Shown here piece after piece: positions 37,081 to 46,268 of a stretch of 64,000 nucleotides of DNA (within the stretch, counting starts at the first letter, position 1; each line of letters begins with the position of its first letter). This DNA is from Alkalibaculum sporogenes (lineage in GTDB: Bacteria > Bacillota > Clostridia > Eubacteriales > Alkalibacteraceae). The DNA lies in NCBI RefSeq assembly GCF_009362815.1, contig NZ_WHNX01000006.1, positions 1 to 64,000 on the forward strand. The letters are read 5' to 3'. Below the pieces are notes generated by a model that had not been told where the DNA came from, did not search any database, and saw nothing but the letters and a program-made list of their open reading frames with translations. The translations under genes were made by a program, and so were the position numbers.

Positions 37081-38274
37081 ATGATAAAAAAAATTATTTT
37101 AATAATGATATTTGTTATGTTTGTAAGTTCAGTTGAGATATGTGCAAGTGAAAACACAAACGAAAATGAAAATGAAAATCCTAATATCTTAGAAAATATA
37201 ACAGGTGAATTTTATGAACACTACAATATAGAAGAATTAGAAGAATACTATCAAGAGAGTGGGTTAGAAGGAGTAATTAGTTATCCAAGTATCAAAGATT
37301 TTGTATTTGGTTTAGTAAAAGGTGAGATAAATTGGGATGTACAAGCTATGCTTGATGGTATAAAATCTTTACTATTTAATGAACTGACATTGACACTTAA
37401 TTTGTTAGCACGGATTATCTTTCTTTCAATCATGGCTGCTATTCTTAAAAATATTTCAGCTTCATTTGGCAAAAGTCAAGTAGGAGATATTGCGTTTTAC
37501 GTAGTTTATTTTGTACTTATTGGTATGATAGCAAATAGTTTTTTTACAGTTGTCACTCTTGCGTCTACGACAATCGATACCATGGTTACATTTATTCAAG
37601 CTATTTTACCCACTATGTTTATTCTATTAGCTTCAGTTGGTGCTATTGCTAGTAGTAGCATGCTTAGTCCATTAGTACTATATATTGTAGCATTTATTGG
37701 AACTGTAGTAAACAATGTAGTATATCCTTTAATTATTGGAGCGGCAGTAGTAAGTTTAATAGACCATATATCTAGTGAAATAAAGTTGTCAAATCTTGCA
37801 AAGTTATTAAAAGATGCTGCCCTTTACATTCTAGGGTTTTTGTTTGTTATATTTTTAGGGCTTGTTTCTATACAAGGAGTAGCTATGGCAACACTAGATG
37901 GTTTAAGTGCTAAAACTGCGAAATATGCTATTGATAATTTTATTCCTTTTGTAGGTGGTTTTTTGGCTGATTCTATGGATACTATTATAAGTGCTTCTAA
38001 TATAATTAAAAATGGTGTGGGTATAGTTGGATTACTTATAATAGTAGGAATTATCCTTTTTCCTATAATAAAAATGTTTGTTCTAGTAATAATGTTTAGA
38101 GTTGCTGCAGCAATTATACAGCCAATATCTGATGAAAGAATTGTAAAATGTCTTTCTGATATGTCATCGTATATACTTTTGATCATGGGCTGTGTAATGG
38201 TTATTGCTATGATGTTCTTTTTGATAATTAGCATAATTGTACTACTTGGTGATATGACAGTAATGTATAGATAA
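37081..38274 (+). CDS. spoIIIAE: Stage III sporulation protein AE
   Basis: 397-aa membrane protein with an N-terminal signal peptide (about residues 1-22), a hydrophilic stretch, and about seven membrane segments; motifs such as LNLLARIIFLSIMAAILKNIS and SDMSSYILLIMGCVM are typical. Proposed to form part of the SpoIIIA channel. Follows spoIIIAD by nine bases. Confidence 0.95.
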   Translation: MIKKIILIMIFVMFVSSVEICASENTNENENENPNILENITGEFYEHYNIEELEEYYQESGLEGVISYPSIKDFVFGLVKGEINWDVQAMLDGIKSLLFNELTLTLNLLARIIFLSIMAAILKNISASFGKSQVGDIAFYVVYFVLIGMIANSFFTVVTLASTTIDTMVTFIQAILPTMFILLASVGAIASSSMLSPLVLYIVAFIGTVVNNVVYPLIIGAAVVSLIDHISSEIKLSNLAKLLKDAALYILGFLFVIFLGLVSIQGVAMATLDGLSAKTAKYAIDNFIPFVGGFLADSMDTIISASNIIKNGVGIVGLLIIVGIILFPIIKMFVLVIMFRVAAAIIQPISDERIVKCLSDMSSYILLIMGCVMVIAMMFFLIISIIVLLGDMTVMYR

Positions 38275-38285
38275 GGGGGATAAAT

Positions 38286-38876
38286 ATGCAGTTCTTTTCT
38301 TCTTGGTTAAAAAACATAGTTTTTATTACGATAACCATAACTTTAGTAAATATGATATTACCTGATAAGATGGCTAAATATGTAAAGGTTATTACAGGAT
38401 TTATTGTAATGTTAGTAATAGTTCAGCCAATTGCTAGCTTGTTAGGTGGAGAAGTATACCTTGACGATTTTCACCTAAAGCATTCTTCCATAATGGAAGA
38501 GAATATTACGACTTTTGGAGAAGAACAAGATATGGCTAGTAAGCAAGAAAGTATAACGGTTAGGGTTTATAAAGATAAACTTACCGACAGTATAGTAAAC
38601 AGGATAGATCAAACCTTAGACATGAAAGTTGAAGTTAAGTTAGATGTAAATGAAGATATGAACGATGATAGTTTTGGTACTATAAATAAAGCTTATGTAA
38701 TTGTAATTGAAGAACCACAGAGTAGTATTGTAAACATTAAAAAGATCAATATTGGGAAGAAAGATGATCAGATTGAAGAGATGGTGAGTGAAAAATCAGT
38801 AAATAAGATAAATAATTTCTTTTTAAACTTCTATAACTTAAAAGATGAGAATATAACTATTAGTAAAAATGAATAA
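38286..38876 (+). CDS. spoIIIAF: Stage III sporulation protein AF
   Basis: 196-aa protein with two N-terminal membrane helices (about residues 8-24 and 34-52) and a C-terminal ring-building-motif type domain, as in the SpoIIIAF family. ATG after AAGGGGGA. Seventh position minus one in the conserved order AE-AF-AG. Confidence 0.93.
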   Translation: MQFFSSWLKNIVFITITITLVNMILPDKMAKYVKVITGFIVMLVIVQPIASLLGGEVYLDDFHLKHSSIMEENITTFGEEQDMASKQESITVRVYKDKLTDSIVNRIDQTLDMKVEVKLDVNEDMNDDSFGTINKAYVIVIEEPQSSIVNIKKINIGKKDDQIEEMVSEKSVNKINNFFLNFYNLKDENITISKNE

Positions 38877-38894
38877 AAATATGGAGGGATAAAG

Positions 38895-39518
38895 TTGAAT
38901 CTAAGTAAAAACATAAGAGAAATTATTCAAAAAATTAAAAAAATGAATGATAAGGAAAAAATAATTAATATTTCTTTTATATGTTTAATAGGTATTGCCA
39001 TGGTTTTTGCATCAAATTTTTTTAAAAGTTCTACACCTCAGGTGGTTGATGAACAAGAACAGAAACAATTACAACAATTACAGCAAGTGCAACAAAGTAA
39101 TACTCAAGCAAATGCATATAATGATTATCAAAAAACATTACAGGGTGATTTAAAGTATATTTTAGGACAAATTGATGGTGTGGGGCAAGTTGATGTGATG
39201 ATTACATTTTATAGTGTAGGGCAAAAGGAGATAGCGTATAATACCAAGGAATCAAATAGCATTACAAGCGAAAATGATAGTCAAGGAGGTGAACGAGTTA
39301 CAGAACAAATTAACAAAGATCAAAATGCTATTATGGTGAATAAAGATGGTGCTAATGAACCTCTTGTTATCACAGAAAATTATCCTGAGATTAAGGGTGT
39401 TATAGTAGTAGCCGAAGGTGTTTGGGACCCTAATATTAAATATAAGATTATGAAGGGTGTAGAAAACGCATTAGATTTACCTTCGTTTAAAGTAATGGTA
39501 TATCCTAAAAAGAAATAG
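38895..39518 (+). CDS. spoIIIAG: Stage III sporulation protein AG
   Basis: 207-aa single-pass protein that forms a large ring in the intermembrane space. One membrane helix (about residues 24-43), a Gln-rich linker (QKQLQQLQQVQQ) and the C-terminal ring domain with GVGQVDVMITF and IKGVIVVAEG. TTG start after GGAGGG. Confidence 0.95.
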   Translation: MNLSKNIREIIQKIKKMNDKEKIINISFICLIGIAMVFASNFFKSSTPQVVDEQEQKQLQQLQQVQQSNTQANAYNDYQKTLQGDLKYILGQIDGVGQVDVMITFYSVGQKEIAYNTKESNSITSENDSQGGERVTEQINKDQNAIMVNKDGANEPLVITENYPEIKGVIVVAEGVWDPNIKYKIMKGVENALDLPSFKVMVYPKKK

Positions 39519-39539
39519 AATATAGAGGAGGTTTTAAGA

Positions 39540-40094
39540 GTGAATATTTTTAAAAAGAAAAATTTAGTAGTATTTAGTTTAGTAGGTGTCTTAGCATTAG
39601 TAGGATATTTGAATTACCATATGTTGTTTAATGATGGTGTCACTACTGCTGAAAATGAAAAAGCTCCAATAAATGCGGAACTAGTAAACATAGAAACAGA
39701 AAATGAAGTTATGACAGGAACAACTACTTTAACAGATGGTTTTTTTGTAGATTATAAAATTGAAAGAGATAAGAGTAGAAGCCAAAGCGTTGCTATGTTA
39801 GAGGATATATCAAAAGAAGAAGATGGAGATAAAGACACAAAGACTATGGCGCAACAAGAAGTTATTAATCTAGTTAAAATAAGCGAACAAGAGATGATCA
39901 TAGAAAACTTAATTAGAGCTAAAGGATTTAATGATGCTATTGTGTTCATTCACGATGGATATGTAAATGTGGTAGTAGATGCACAGCAATTAACAACATC
40001 ACAAGCTGCACAGATTCAAAATATAGTAAATAAAGAAAGTGGAGTTGATATTGAAAAAATATCAATAGCTACTAACAATAATGATCAATCTTAG
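39540..40094 (+). CDS. spoIIIAH: Stage III sporulation protein AH
   Basis: 184-aa protein that binds SpoIIQ and links mother-cell and forespore membranes. One membrane helix (about residues 9-27) and a YscJ/FliF-like C-terminal domain (AMLEDISKEE..., NLIRAKGFNDAIVFIHDGYVNVVVDA). GTG start after GGAGG. Last gene of the operon, followed by a terminator. Confidence 0.95.
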   Translation: MNIFKKKNLVVFSLVGVLALVGYLNYHMLFNDGVTTAENEKAPINAELVNIETENEVMTGTTTLTDGFFVDYKIERDKSRSQSVAMLEDISKEEDGDKDTKTMAQQEVINLVKISEQEMIIENLIRAKGFNDAIVFIHDGYVNVVVDAQQLTTSQAAQIQNIVNKESGVDIEKISIATNNNDQS

Positions 40095-40143
40095 TACATA
40101 AGAACTACGAATATGACGAGTTTAATCTCATATGAAATACTGT

Positions 40144-40183
40144 CAGGAATAAAGAAATATAATCTTTGTTCCTGTTTTTTATT
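40144..40183 (+). terminator. Rho-independent terminator after spoIIIAH
   Basis: CAGGAATAAAG (40144-40154) pairs with CTTTGTTCCTG (40164-40174), followed by TTTTTTATT. Confidence 0.88.
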
Positions 40184-40187
40184 ATTA

Positions 40188-40265
40188 AGACAATGAATCA
40201 AACAGATTCCTGCAGATATTTAGTAACTACCCGCGAAATCATAGGGAAACGAGTGAAGCTATTTC
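40188..40265. repeat. Degenerate copy of the structured intergenic repeat
   Basis: The order AGACAATGA...CTACCCGCGAAA...AGGGAAACGAGTGAAGC matches AGACAATGA...CTGTCCGCGTAA...AGAGAAACATGCGAAGC at 5844-6007, but most hairpin arms are lost. It lies between the spoIIIA terminator and the next promoter. Confidence 0.5.
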
Positions 40266-40306
40266 TTGAGGTTTATCATATACCATATTAGGCGCTAATG
40301 ATATTG

Positions 40307-40335
40307 TTGTTATATTAAAGATACTATATTATAAT
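40307..40335 (+). promoter_or_regulatory. Sigma-A type promoter of the FHA-RodA-PBP operon
   Basis: TTGTTA (40307-40312), 17-bp spacer, TATAAT (40330-40335). Confidence 0.72.
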
Positions 40336-40368
40336 AAAGCTAAATAATGTAAAAGAGGTAGCCAGAAT

Positions 40369-40821
40369 ATGTACGAGCTAATTGCCACAATATTTAAGTA
40401 TATCTTTACTCTTATCATTTATGTGTTTATTTTTTCTATTATACGTATGATATATTTAGATATTCGATCCATGAAGGGTTATTCAAAAAAGGGTATTGAA
40501 GCTTACCCTTATTTAAAGCTTATTAATAGAAGAGAAAAATTTGATTTTAAATTATTTGAAAGCTATATCTTAGACGAAGATAAGAGTATTGGGCGCTCTA
40601 ATAGAAATGAAATTTCTATACAGGATCCTTATCTTTCTAGCGAACATGTTCGTATATATATAGAGGAAGATATTTGCCTTATAAAAGATTTAGGTAGCAC
40701 AAATGGTACATTTTTAAATGATGAGCAAATAGAGGAAGAATCAGTTGTACTTAACGATGGTGATAGAATCCATATTGGACAACTAGATTTTATATTTGTT
40801 AGTAAAGATGAAGAGGAATAA
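40369..40821 (+). CDS. Membrane-anchored FHA-domain protein
   Basis: 150-aa protein with one N-terminal membrane segment (about residues 6-27) and a C-terminal forkhead-associated domain: IGRSNRNEISIQDPYLSSEHVRI and DLGSTNGTFLNDEQI hold the phosphothreonine-binding Arg, Ser and Asn. Probably recruits a phosphorylated partner to the adjacent RodA/PBP pair, as in the actinobacterial fha-rodA-pbpA cluster. No Ser/Thr kinase gene is in the window. Three bases before the RodA/FtsW gene. Confidence 0.88.
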   Translation: MYELIATIFKYIFTLIIYVFIFSIIRMIYLDIRSMKGYSKKGIEAYPYLKLINRREKFDFKLFESYILDEDKSIGRSNRNEISIQDPYLSSEHVRIYIEEDICLIKDLGSTNGTFLNDEQIEEESVVLNDGDRIHIGQLDFIFVSKDEEE

Positions 40822-40824
40822 TTA

Positions 40825-42084
40825 ATGAGAACATTATTTAATAACTCTAAACCAATTACACTAGTAGTACTTTTTAATATAATGGCTTTTGGACTATTGT
40901 TTTTTAGGAATCAAAATGTAGAAATTATTTATTATGGTCTGACAGTAATAGGTATTATTTGTTTTGTGTACTTTTTTTTACAGTGGAGACAATGGGGGGA
41001 TGTTTACTTATTTATAATTGTAACTATGCTCATTAGCATAGGTCTTATTATGATATTTAGATTAGATGAAGATCTAGGTATAAGACAAGTTATGTTGTTT
41101 TCTGGTGGAATGGTTCTTTTCTTATTAAGTTATTTAATATTTAATTCATTAAAGTTTTGGCATAAATTAACCTATTTTTATATTGGAAGTTCATTACTGC
41201 TCTTCATTATAACATTAGCATTTGGACGAACTATAGGTGGAGCTACTAATTGGATTTCATTTTATGGTATTAGTATACAACCGTCAGAGTTTATCAAAAT
41301 TATTTTTATATTTTTTTTAGCAAGTTATTATAATACACCAGATAAACTAAAGATTCCTCCTATAAAGATTTCTGATAAAACCATTGAAATTAAGAATAAT
41401 ATAATTTTAACAATTGTTGCTTATGGATATATGGGGTTCTTAGTATTACAGAGAGAGTGGGGAGGAGCACTTCTTATGTTTCTCATACACATTACTCTTC
41501 TATTTGTCTTTGAAGAAGATATCAAGGTAATACTGATGAATATAGCATTTGCCATTGTAGGCGCATTAGGTGGAGCATTGTTTGTATATCATATAAAAGT
41601 TAGAATAGATGTATGGATAGATCCATGGGCAGATATTGCAGGAAAAGGTTATCAAATTACACAATCTATGTTTGCTATTGGATCAGGAGGTTTTTTTGGA
41701 AGAGGATTAGGTTTAGGAAGTCCAAAGTATATTCCCGAGGTGGAGACAGATTTTATCTTTTCTGCAATTTGTGAAGAATTTGGTATATTTGGTGGAGTAG
41801 CTATTATATTATTGTACTTTATATTAGTATATAGAGGGTTTAAAATAGCATTATCTGTAGAAAATACTTTTTATAAGGCAATAGCTCTTGGTATAACAGC
41901 TATGTTTGGCTTTCAAACATTTATTATTATAGGAGGAGTTATTAAATTGATTCCACTGACAGGAATAACCTTGCCCTTTATTAGTTATGGAGGTAGCTCT
42001 TTGACTACTAATTTTATCGCTTTAGCAATATTGCAAGCAATTTCCAAGGATGCATATAGCGGTATGGGAGGTAAATATGAATAA
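40825..42084 (+). CDS. FtsW/RodA/SpoVE family peptidoglycan polymerase
   Basis: 419-aa SEDS glycosyltransferase with about ten membrane segments. Family motifs include GGATNWISFYGISIQPSEFIKI, WADIAGKGYQITQSMFAIGSGGFFGRGLG, the extended KYIPEVETDFIFSAICEEFG and GITLPFISYGGSS. It builds glycan strands from lipid II and works with a class B penicillin-binding protein, here the overlapping next gene. Confidence 0.93.
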   Translation: MRTLFNNSKPITLVVLFNIMAFGLLFFRNQNVEIIYYGLTVIGIICFVYFFLQWRQWGDVYLFIIVTMLISIGLIMIFRLDEDLGIRQVMLFSGGMVLFLLSYLIFNSLKFWHKLTYFYIGSSLLLFIITLAFGRTIGGATNWISFYGISIQPSEFIKIIFIFFLASYYNTPDKLKIPPIKISDKTIEIKNNIILTIVAYGYMGFLVLQREWGGALLMFLIHITLLFVFEEDIKVILMNIAFAIVGALGGALFVYHIKVRIDVWIDPWADIAGKGYQITQSMFAIGSGGFFGRGLGLGSPKYIPEVETDFIFSAICEEFGIFGGVAIILLYFILVYRGFKIALSVENTFYKAIALGITAMFGFQTFIIIGGVIKLIPLTGITLPFISYGGSSLTTNFIALAILQAISKDAYSGMGGKYE

Positions 42085-43489
42085 TAATAAAAGGATCATC
42101 TTTTCGTTAATAATAATGAGTTTGCTTTTTTTCTCTTTAATGGCATACCTCACTTATTTTGAGTTTTTTCAAAAAGACAATATTCTAGCTAATAGTTATA
42201 ATCAAAGGCTTTACGAATATGAAGAGAGTGTCGTCCGTGGTAATATATACGATAGAAATGGCACTTTATTAGCTTACTCAGAAGGAGAAGGAGAAAATCA
42301 AAAGAGAATTTATCCACATAATAATCTATATAGTCATATAATAGGTTATAGCACAAGAACTTATGGAAAAATTTTATTAGAAGCTAAATACAATAATGAG
42401 TTGCTTGGAATTAACGAGCTTAAAGTAGTTGTAGATTTGAAAAATGAAATCACAGGACAAAAAACTAAGGGTAACGATGTATACTTAACTATAGATCATG
42501 AATTGCAAAGTTTAGCCGAAAAACTTTTAAAGGGCAAATCAGGTTCCGTAGTAGCCATGAACCCCACTACAGGTGAAGTGCTAGCTATGGTTAGCAAGCC
42601 AGACTATAACCCTAATGAGGATAAATTAAAAGAAAATTGGTCCCAACTTGTAGAATCTGAAGAGTCTCCTTTTCTTCCAAGAGCAACTCAAGGACTCTAC
42701 GTACCAGGTTCAACATTTAAAGTAGCAATTGCAAGTAGTGCCATAGAAAATGGCTTAGGGGATGAAACATTTGATGATAAAGGAACTATTGTTATAGATG
42801 GAAAAGAGATAAGAAACTTTGGTGGCAAAGAATTTGGAACAATAGATATGAAAGATGCCTTGGCTTATTCTAGTAATACTGCATTTGCTCAAATTGGAGT
42901 ATCTTTAGGAGAACAAAATTTAAGAAATTTATCAGCTGGTTTAGGATTTAATAAATCTATAGGCTTTGGTATACCTTTAAAACAAAGTAGTTTTGACTAC
43001 AAAAAAATGAACAAAACTGATATGGCTGCTGTAGGAATGGGACAAGGTAAATTACTTGTTACACCTCTGCACATGGCTATGATTACTTCGAGTATAGCAA
43101 ATAGAGGTATGATGGTAGAGCCACTTTTAGTGCAGAAAGTAACTGGTATAACAGGAAACCATATGATTAAAAATAATCCAACAGTTTTGTATCAAACTAT
43201 GAATGAGCAAACATCATCACAAATAAATGAAATGATGCAGCAAGTAGTTAATAAAGGAACTGGGACAAAAGCTAAAATAGCGGGTATTGAAGTTGCAGGA
43301 AAAACAGGTACAGCAGAAAATGAATTGTCTAATGGAGATAATAGTAAAGAACATGCATGGTTTATAGGCTTTGCACCTGCTGAAAATCCTCAAATTGCAG
43401 TATCAGTGATTATAGAATATAGTGGTTCAACAGGAGGCGAAGTAGCAGCGCCAATAGCACAACAGATAATGAGGCAATGGATTAAATAG
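42077..43489 (+). CDS. Class B penicillin-binding protein (transpeptidase)
   Basis: 470-aa peptidoglycan transpeptidase: a membrane anchor (about residues 6-27), a short pedestal (RGNIYDRNGTLLAYS) and the transpeptidase domain with SxxK (PGSTFKVA, Ser near 212), SxN (YSSNTAF) and KTGTAE. The short length resembles PbpA of Mycobacterium, which is also paired with RodA and FHA genes. The frame is open from 42050, but ATG 42077 follows GGGAGGT. It overlaps the RodA gene by eight bases. Confidence 0.93.
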   Translation: MNNNKRIIFSLIIMSLLFFSLMAYLTYFEFFQKDNILANSYNQRLYEYEESVVRGNIYDRNGTLLAYSEGEGENQKRIYPHNNLYSHIIGYSTRTYGKILLEAKYNNELLGINELKVVVDLKNEITGQKTKGNDVYLTIDHELQSLAEKLLKGKSGSVVAMNPTTGEVLAMVSKPDYNPNEDKLKENWSQLVESEESPFLPRATQGLYVPGSTFKVAIASSAIENGLGDETFDDKGTIVIDGKEIRNFGGKEFGTIDMKDALAYSSNTAFAQIGVSLGEQNLRNLSAGLGFNKSIGFGIPLKQSSFDYKKMNKTDMAAVGMGQGKLLVTPLHMAMITSSIANRGMMVEPLLVQKVTGITGNHMIKNNPTVLYQTMNEQTSSQINEMMQQVVNKGTGTKAKIAGIEVAGKTGTAENELSNGDNSKEHAWFIGFAPAENPQIAVSVIIEYSGSTGGEVAAPIAQQIMRQWIK

Positions 43490-43552
43490 GGATATTGTAA
43501 TCAAGGGCAGGATTAAGCTCGTCTTATACAACTAAAATGGGGGGACATTATA

Positions 43553-44311
43553 ATGAAATTAGTATCTTGGAATGTGAATGGAATAAGGGCAGCTTTAAAA
43601 AAAGATTTTATGGGATTTTTTGATCAAGTAGGTGCAGATATATTTTGTCTACAAGAGACAAAGTTACAAGAAGGTCAATTGGATTTAAAATTAGATGGAT
43701 ATCATCAATACTGGAATTATGCACAAAAAAAAGGATACTCTGGCACGGCAGTTTTTACAAAAATTGAACCTCTCTCTGTAAAATATGGTATTGGAGTAGA
43801 AGAACACGATAAAGAGGGAAGAGTTATTACTCTAGAGTATGAAGATTTCTTTTTACTTACTATATATACGCCTAATTCTCAAAGAGGACTTGCACGACTT
43901 GATTATAGAATGGAATGGGAAGACTCGTTATTTACATATTTTAAGGAACTAGAAAATATTAAACCAATTATTTTTTGTGGAGATCTTAACGTAGCACATA
44001 AGGAAATAGATATTAAAAATCCAGCCTCTAATAAAAGAAGCGCCGGCTTTACAGATGAAGAGAGAAGTAAATTTGATAATATTGTACAAAGTGGATTTAT
44101 AGATACCTTCCGTTATTTCTACCCAGAAAAAGAAGAAGCGTATACATGGTGGTCTTATATTACAAAGGCAAGAGAAAGAAATGTAGGCTGGAGAATAGAT
44201 TACTTTTGCACATCAAAATCATTAGAAAATAGATTGTCAGATGCTAATATATACGCTGAAATTTTAGGCTCAGATCATTGTCCAGTAGGTTTGATTCTAT
44301 CTGATAAGTAG
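43553..44311 (+). CDS. exoA: Exodeoxyribonuclease III / AP endonuclease
   Basis: 252-aa Mg-dependent base-excision repair enzyme. Active-site motifs are complete: WNVNGIRA, LQETKLQ, YTPNS, GDLNVAHKEIDI, WRIDYF and GSDHCPV. ATG after GGGGGGA. Stands alone between the cell-wall module and the ABC exporter; the convergent terminator at 44321 follows. Confidence 0.96.
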   Translation: MKLVSWNVNGIRAALKKDFMGFFDQVGADIFCLQETKLQEGQLDLKLDGYHQYWNYAQKKGYSGTAVFTKIEPLSVKYGIGVEEHDKEGRVITLEYEDFFLLTIYTPNSQRGLARLDYRMEWEDSLFTYFKELENIKPIIFCGDLNVAHKEIDIKNPASNKRSAGFTDEERSKFDNIVQSGFIDTFRYFYPEKEEAYTWWSYITKARERNVGWRIDYFCTSKSLENRLSDANIYAEILGSDHCPVGLILSDK

Positions 44312-44320
44312 ACTTAATAT

Positions 44321-44354
44321 AAATACAGACTTAATATATATTAAGTCTGTATTT
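44321..44354. terminator. Bidirectional terminator, perfect 34-bp palindrome
   Basis: 44321-44354 is a perfect palindrome (arms begin AAATACAGAC and end GTCTGTATTT) between convergent exoA and the ABC exporter operon; AATTTC follows on the plus side. Confidence 0.8.
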
Positions 44355-44399
44355 AATTTCTCACTACGATTTAAGTATATTAATTAAATCATCTTATGA

Positions 44400-46268
44400 T
44401 TAACTTACTTCACTATTAAATTGACTATTATACAAACTATCATAAAAACCGTTCATTGCAAGTAATTGAAGGTGAGTACCTACTTCGACTACTTTACCTT
44501 CGTTCATGACTAAAATAACATCTGCATCACGTATAGTAGATAATCTGTGAGCAATGACGAAATTAGTACGTCCTTTCATCAAGCGGATCATTGCTTTTTG
44601 AATGAGTAATTCTGTTCTTGTATCCACGCTACTAGTAGCTTCATCGAGTATGAGGATAGTAGGGTTTGAAAGAATAGCTCGTGCAATAGTGAGCAGTTGT
44701 TTTTGCCCTTGTGAGATATTTGATGCTTCTTCATTTAGAACTGTTTCATAACCGTGAGGAAGAGTGCGTATAAAGTGATCAGCGTGAGCTGCTTTGGAGG
44801 CTTTAATAATTTCTTCATCACTAGCATCCATTCGACCATATGCTATATTATCTTTAATTGTTCCTTTAAAAAGCCATGTGTCTTGTAAAACCATTCCGAA
44901 TACTTCGCGTAAGGTACCACGTTGAATATCCCTGATGTCTACACCATCAATAGTAATACTTCCAGATTTGATTTCATAAAAACGTAAAAGAAGCTTAACT
45001 AAAGTAGTTTTTCCTGCACCGGTGGGACCTACAATAGCGATTGTTTGGCCGGATTTCACTTCGATGTTCATTTTGGTAATAAGTTCTATATCTTCATAAT
45101 AACTAAAGCTCACTTCTTCAAATTTGACATCACCTTTAGGTCTGAATTTAGTATATGCATGCAAGCTATCAGGAGTTTCTTCTGGTTCATTCATTAACTC
45201 AAAAACCCGCTCTGCTGCTGCAATTGTAGATTGAATAATATTAGCGATATTAGCCGTCTGTAAAATAGGTTGTGAAAATTGCTTTGAATACTGTATAAAT
45301 GCCTGCATATTACCAATAGAGATACGTCCTTGAGTAACAAAGATACTTCCTACAACGCAGATGAGAACATACCCTATATTGTTAAGAAATCCTACTAATG
45401 GCATAATTAATCCAGAAATAAATTGAGAACGCCAACCTGCTTCCGTTAAGTTTTTATTAATTTCTTTAAACTCTTGTATAGATTTTTTTTCATTACCAAA
45501 AGCCTTTACAATAATATGGGAACCATACATTTCTTCGACGTGACTGTTAAGTTTGCCTAATTCCCTTTGATTTGAAGCAAAGTTCTTTTGTGATATACGT
45601 GCAATTTTTTTTGTGATAATAAATGTTAAAGGTAGAGTTATAAGCGCAATAACTGTCATCCATGCGCTAATAGAGGTCATCATAACTAAGATTCCAATAA
45701 TAGTAATAATTGAGACAATAAATTGTGATATGCTTTGTTGTAGTGTGCTACCAATAGTATCCATATCATTTGTTGCACGGCTCAATATCTCGCCATGTGT
45801 ATGTGAATCAAAATATTTTAAAGGAAGTCGGCTAAGTTTGTCTCTTATATCATTACGCATATCATAGACTATTTTCTGTGCCACACTAGCCATTATAAAT
45901 TGCTCAAGGTAGATGAACATAGCACTTACAAAATAGATACTAGCTAAGAGTTGAAGTATGCGTATAATTTTATTGAAATCTATAGTGAAATTTGGATCAC
46001 CATTTAGTCTACCAATTACTCCTTCAAAGATAATAGTTGTTGCTTGCCCTAAAATGACTGGGCTAAAGATACTAAAAACTGTGCCTAATATAGATGCTAA
46101 GACCACAATAATTAGTTGGATTCGATAAGGTCGGATATATTGGAGGAGTTGTAGTAATGTCTTTTTAAAATCTTTTGGCTTTTCATGAGGCAAAGCCATT
46201 TTTAGTCGACCTCCTCCACCTGTATTTAAGCCTGGAGGGGGACTATCTTGTTTGCCTGGGATACTCAT
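44400..46268 (-). CDS. ABC exporter, canonical half (membrane-ATPase fusion)
   Basis: 622-aa half-transporter: a proline/glycine-rich N-terminus, six membrane segments (about 50-340), and an ATPase domain with Walker A GPTGAGKTTL, signature NISQGQKQ, Walker B ILILDEATSSVD with the catalytic Glu, and the His switch AHRLST. It overlaps the partner gene by four bases. With the partner it should form a heterodimeric multidrug-type exporter like BmrCD or LmrCD, controlled by the MarR regulator at the head of the operon. Confidence 0.93.
   Translation of the reverse strand: MSIPGKQDSPPPGLNTGGGGRLKMALPHEKPKDFKKTLLQLLQYIRPYRIQLIIVVLASILGTVFSIFSPVILGQATTIIFEGVIGRLNGDPNFTIDFNKIIRILQLLASIYFVSAMFIYLEQFIMASVAQKIVYDMRNDIRDKLSRLPLKYFDSHTHGEILSRATNDMDTIGSTLQQSISQFIVSIITIIGILVMMTSISAWMTVIALITLPLTFIITKKIARISQKNFASNQRELGKLNSHVEEMYGSHIIVKAFGNEKKSIQEFKEINKNLTEAGWRSQFISGLIMPLVGFLNNIGYVLICVVGSIFVTQGRISIGNMQAFIQYSKQFSQPILQTANIANIIQSTIAAAERVFELMNEPEETPDSLHAYTKFRPKGDVKFEEVSFSYYEDIELITKMNIEVKSGQTIAIVGPTGAGKTTLVKLLLRFYEIKSGSITIDGVDIRDIQRGTLREVFGMVLQDTWLFKGTIKDNIAYGRMDASDEEIIKASKAAHADHFIRTLPHGYETVLNEEASNISQGQKQLLTIARAILSNPTILILDEATSSVDTRTELLIQKAMIRLMKGRTNFVIAHRLSTIRDADVILVMNEGKVVEVGTHLQLLAMNGFYDSLYNSQFNSEVS

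Noticed and set aside
37824-38234. 136-aa minus-strand frame inside spoIIIAE
   Set aside because: Antisense shadow of a membrane protein gene; composition follows the sense codons.
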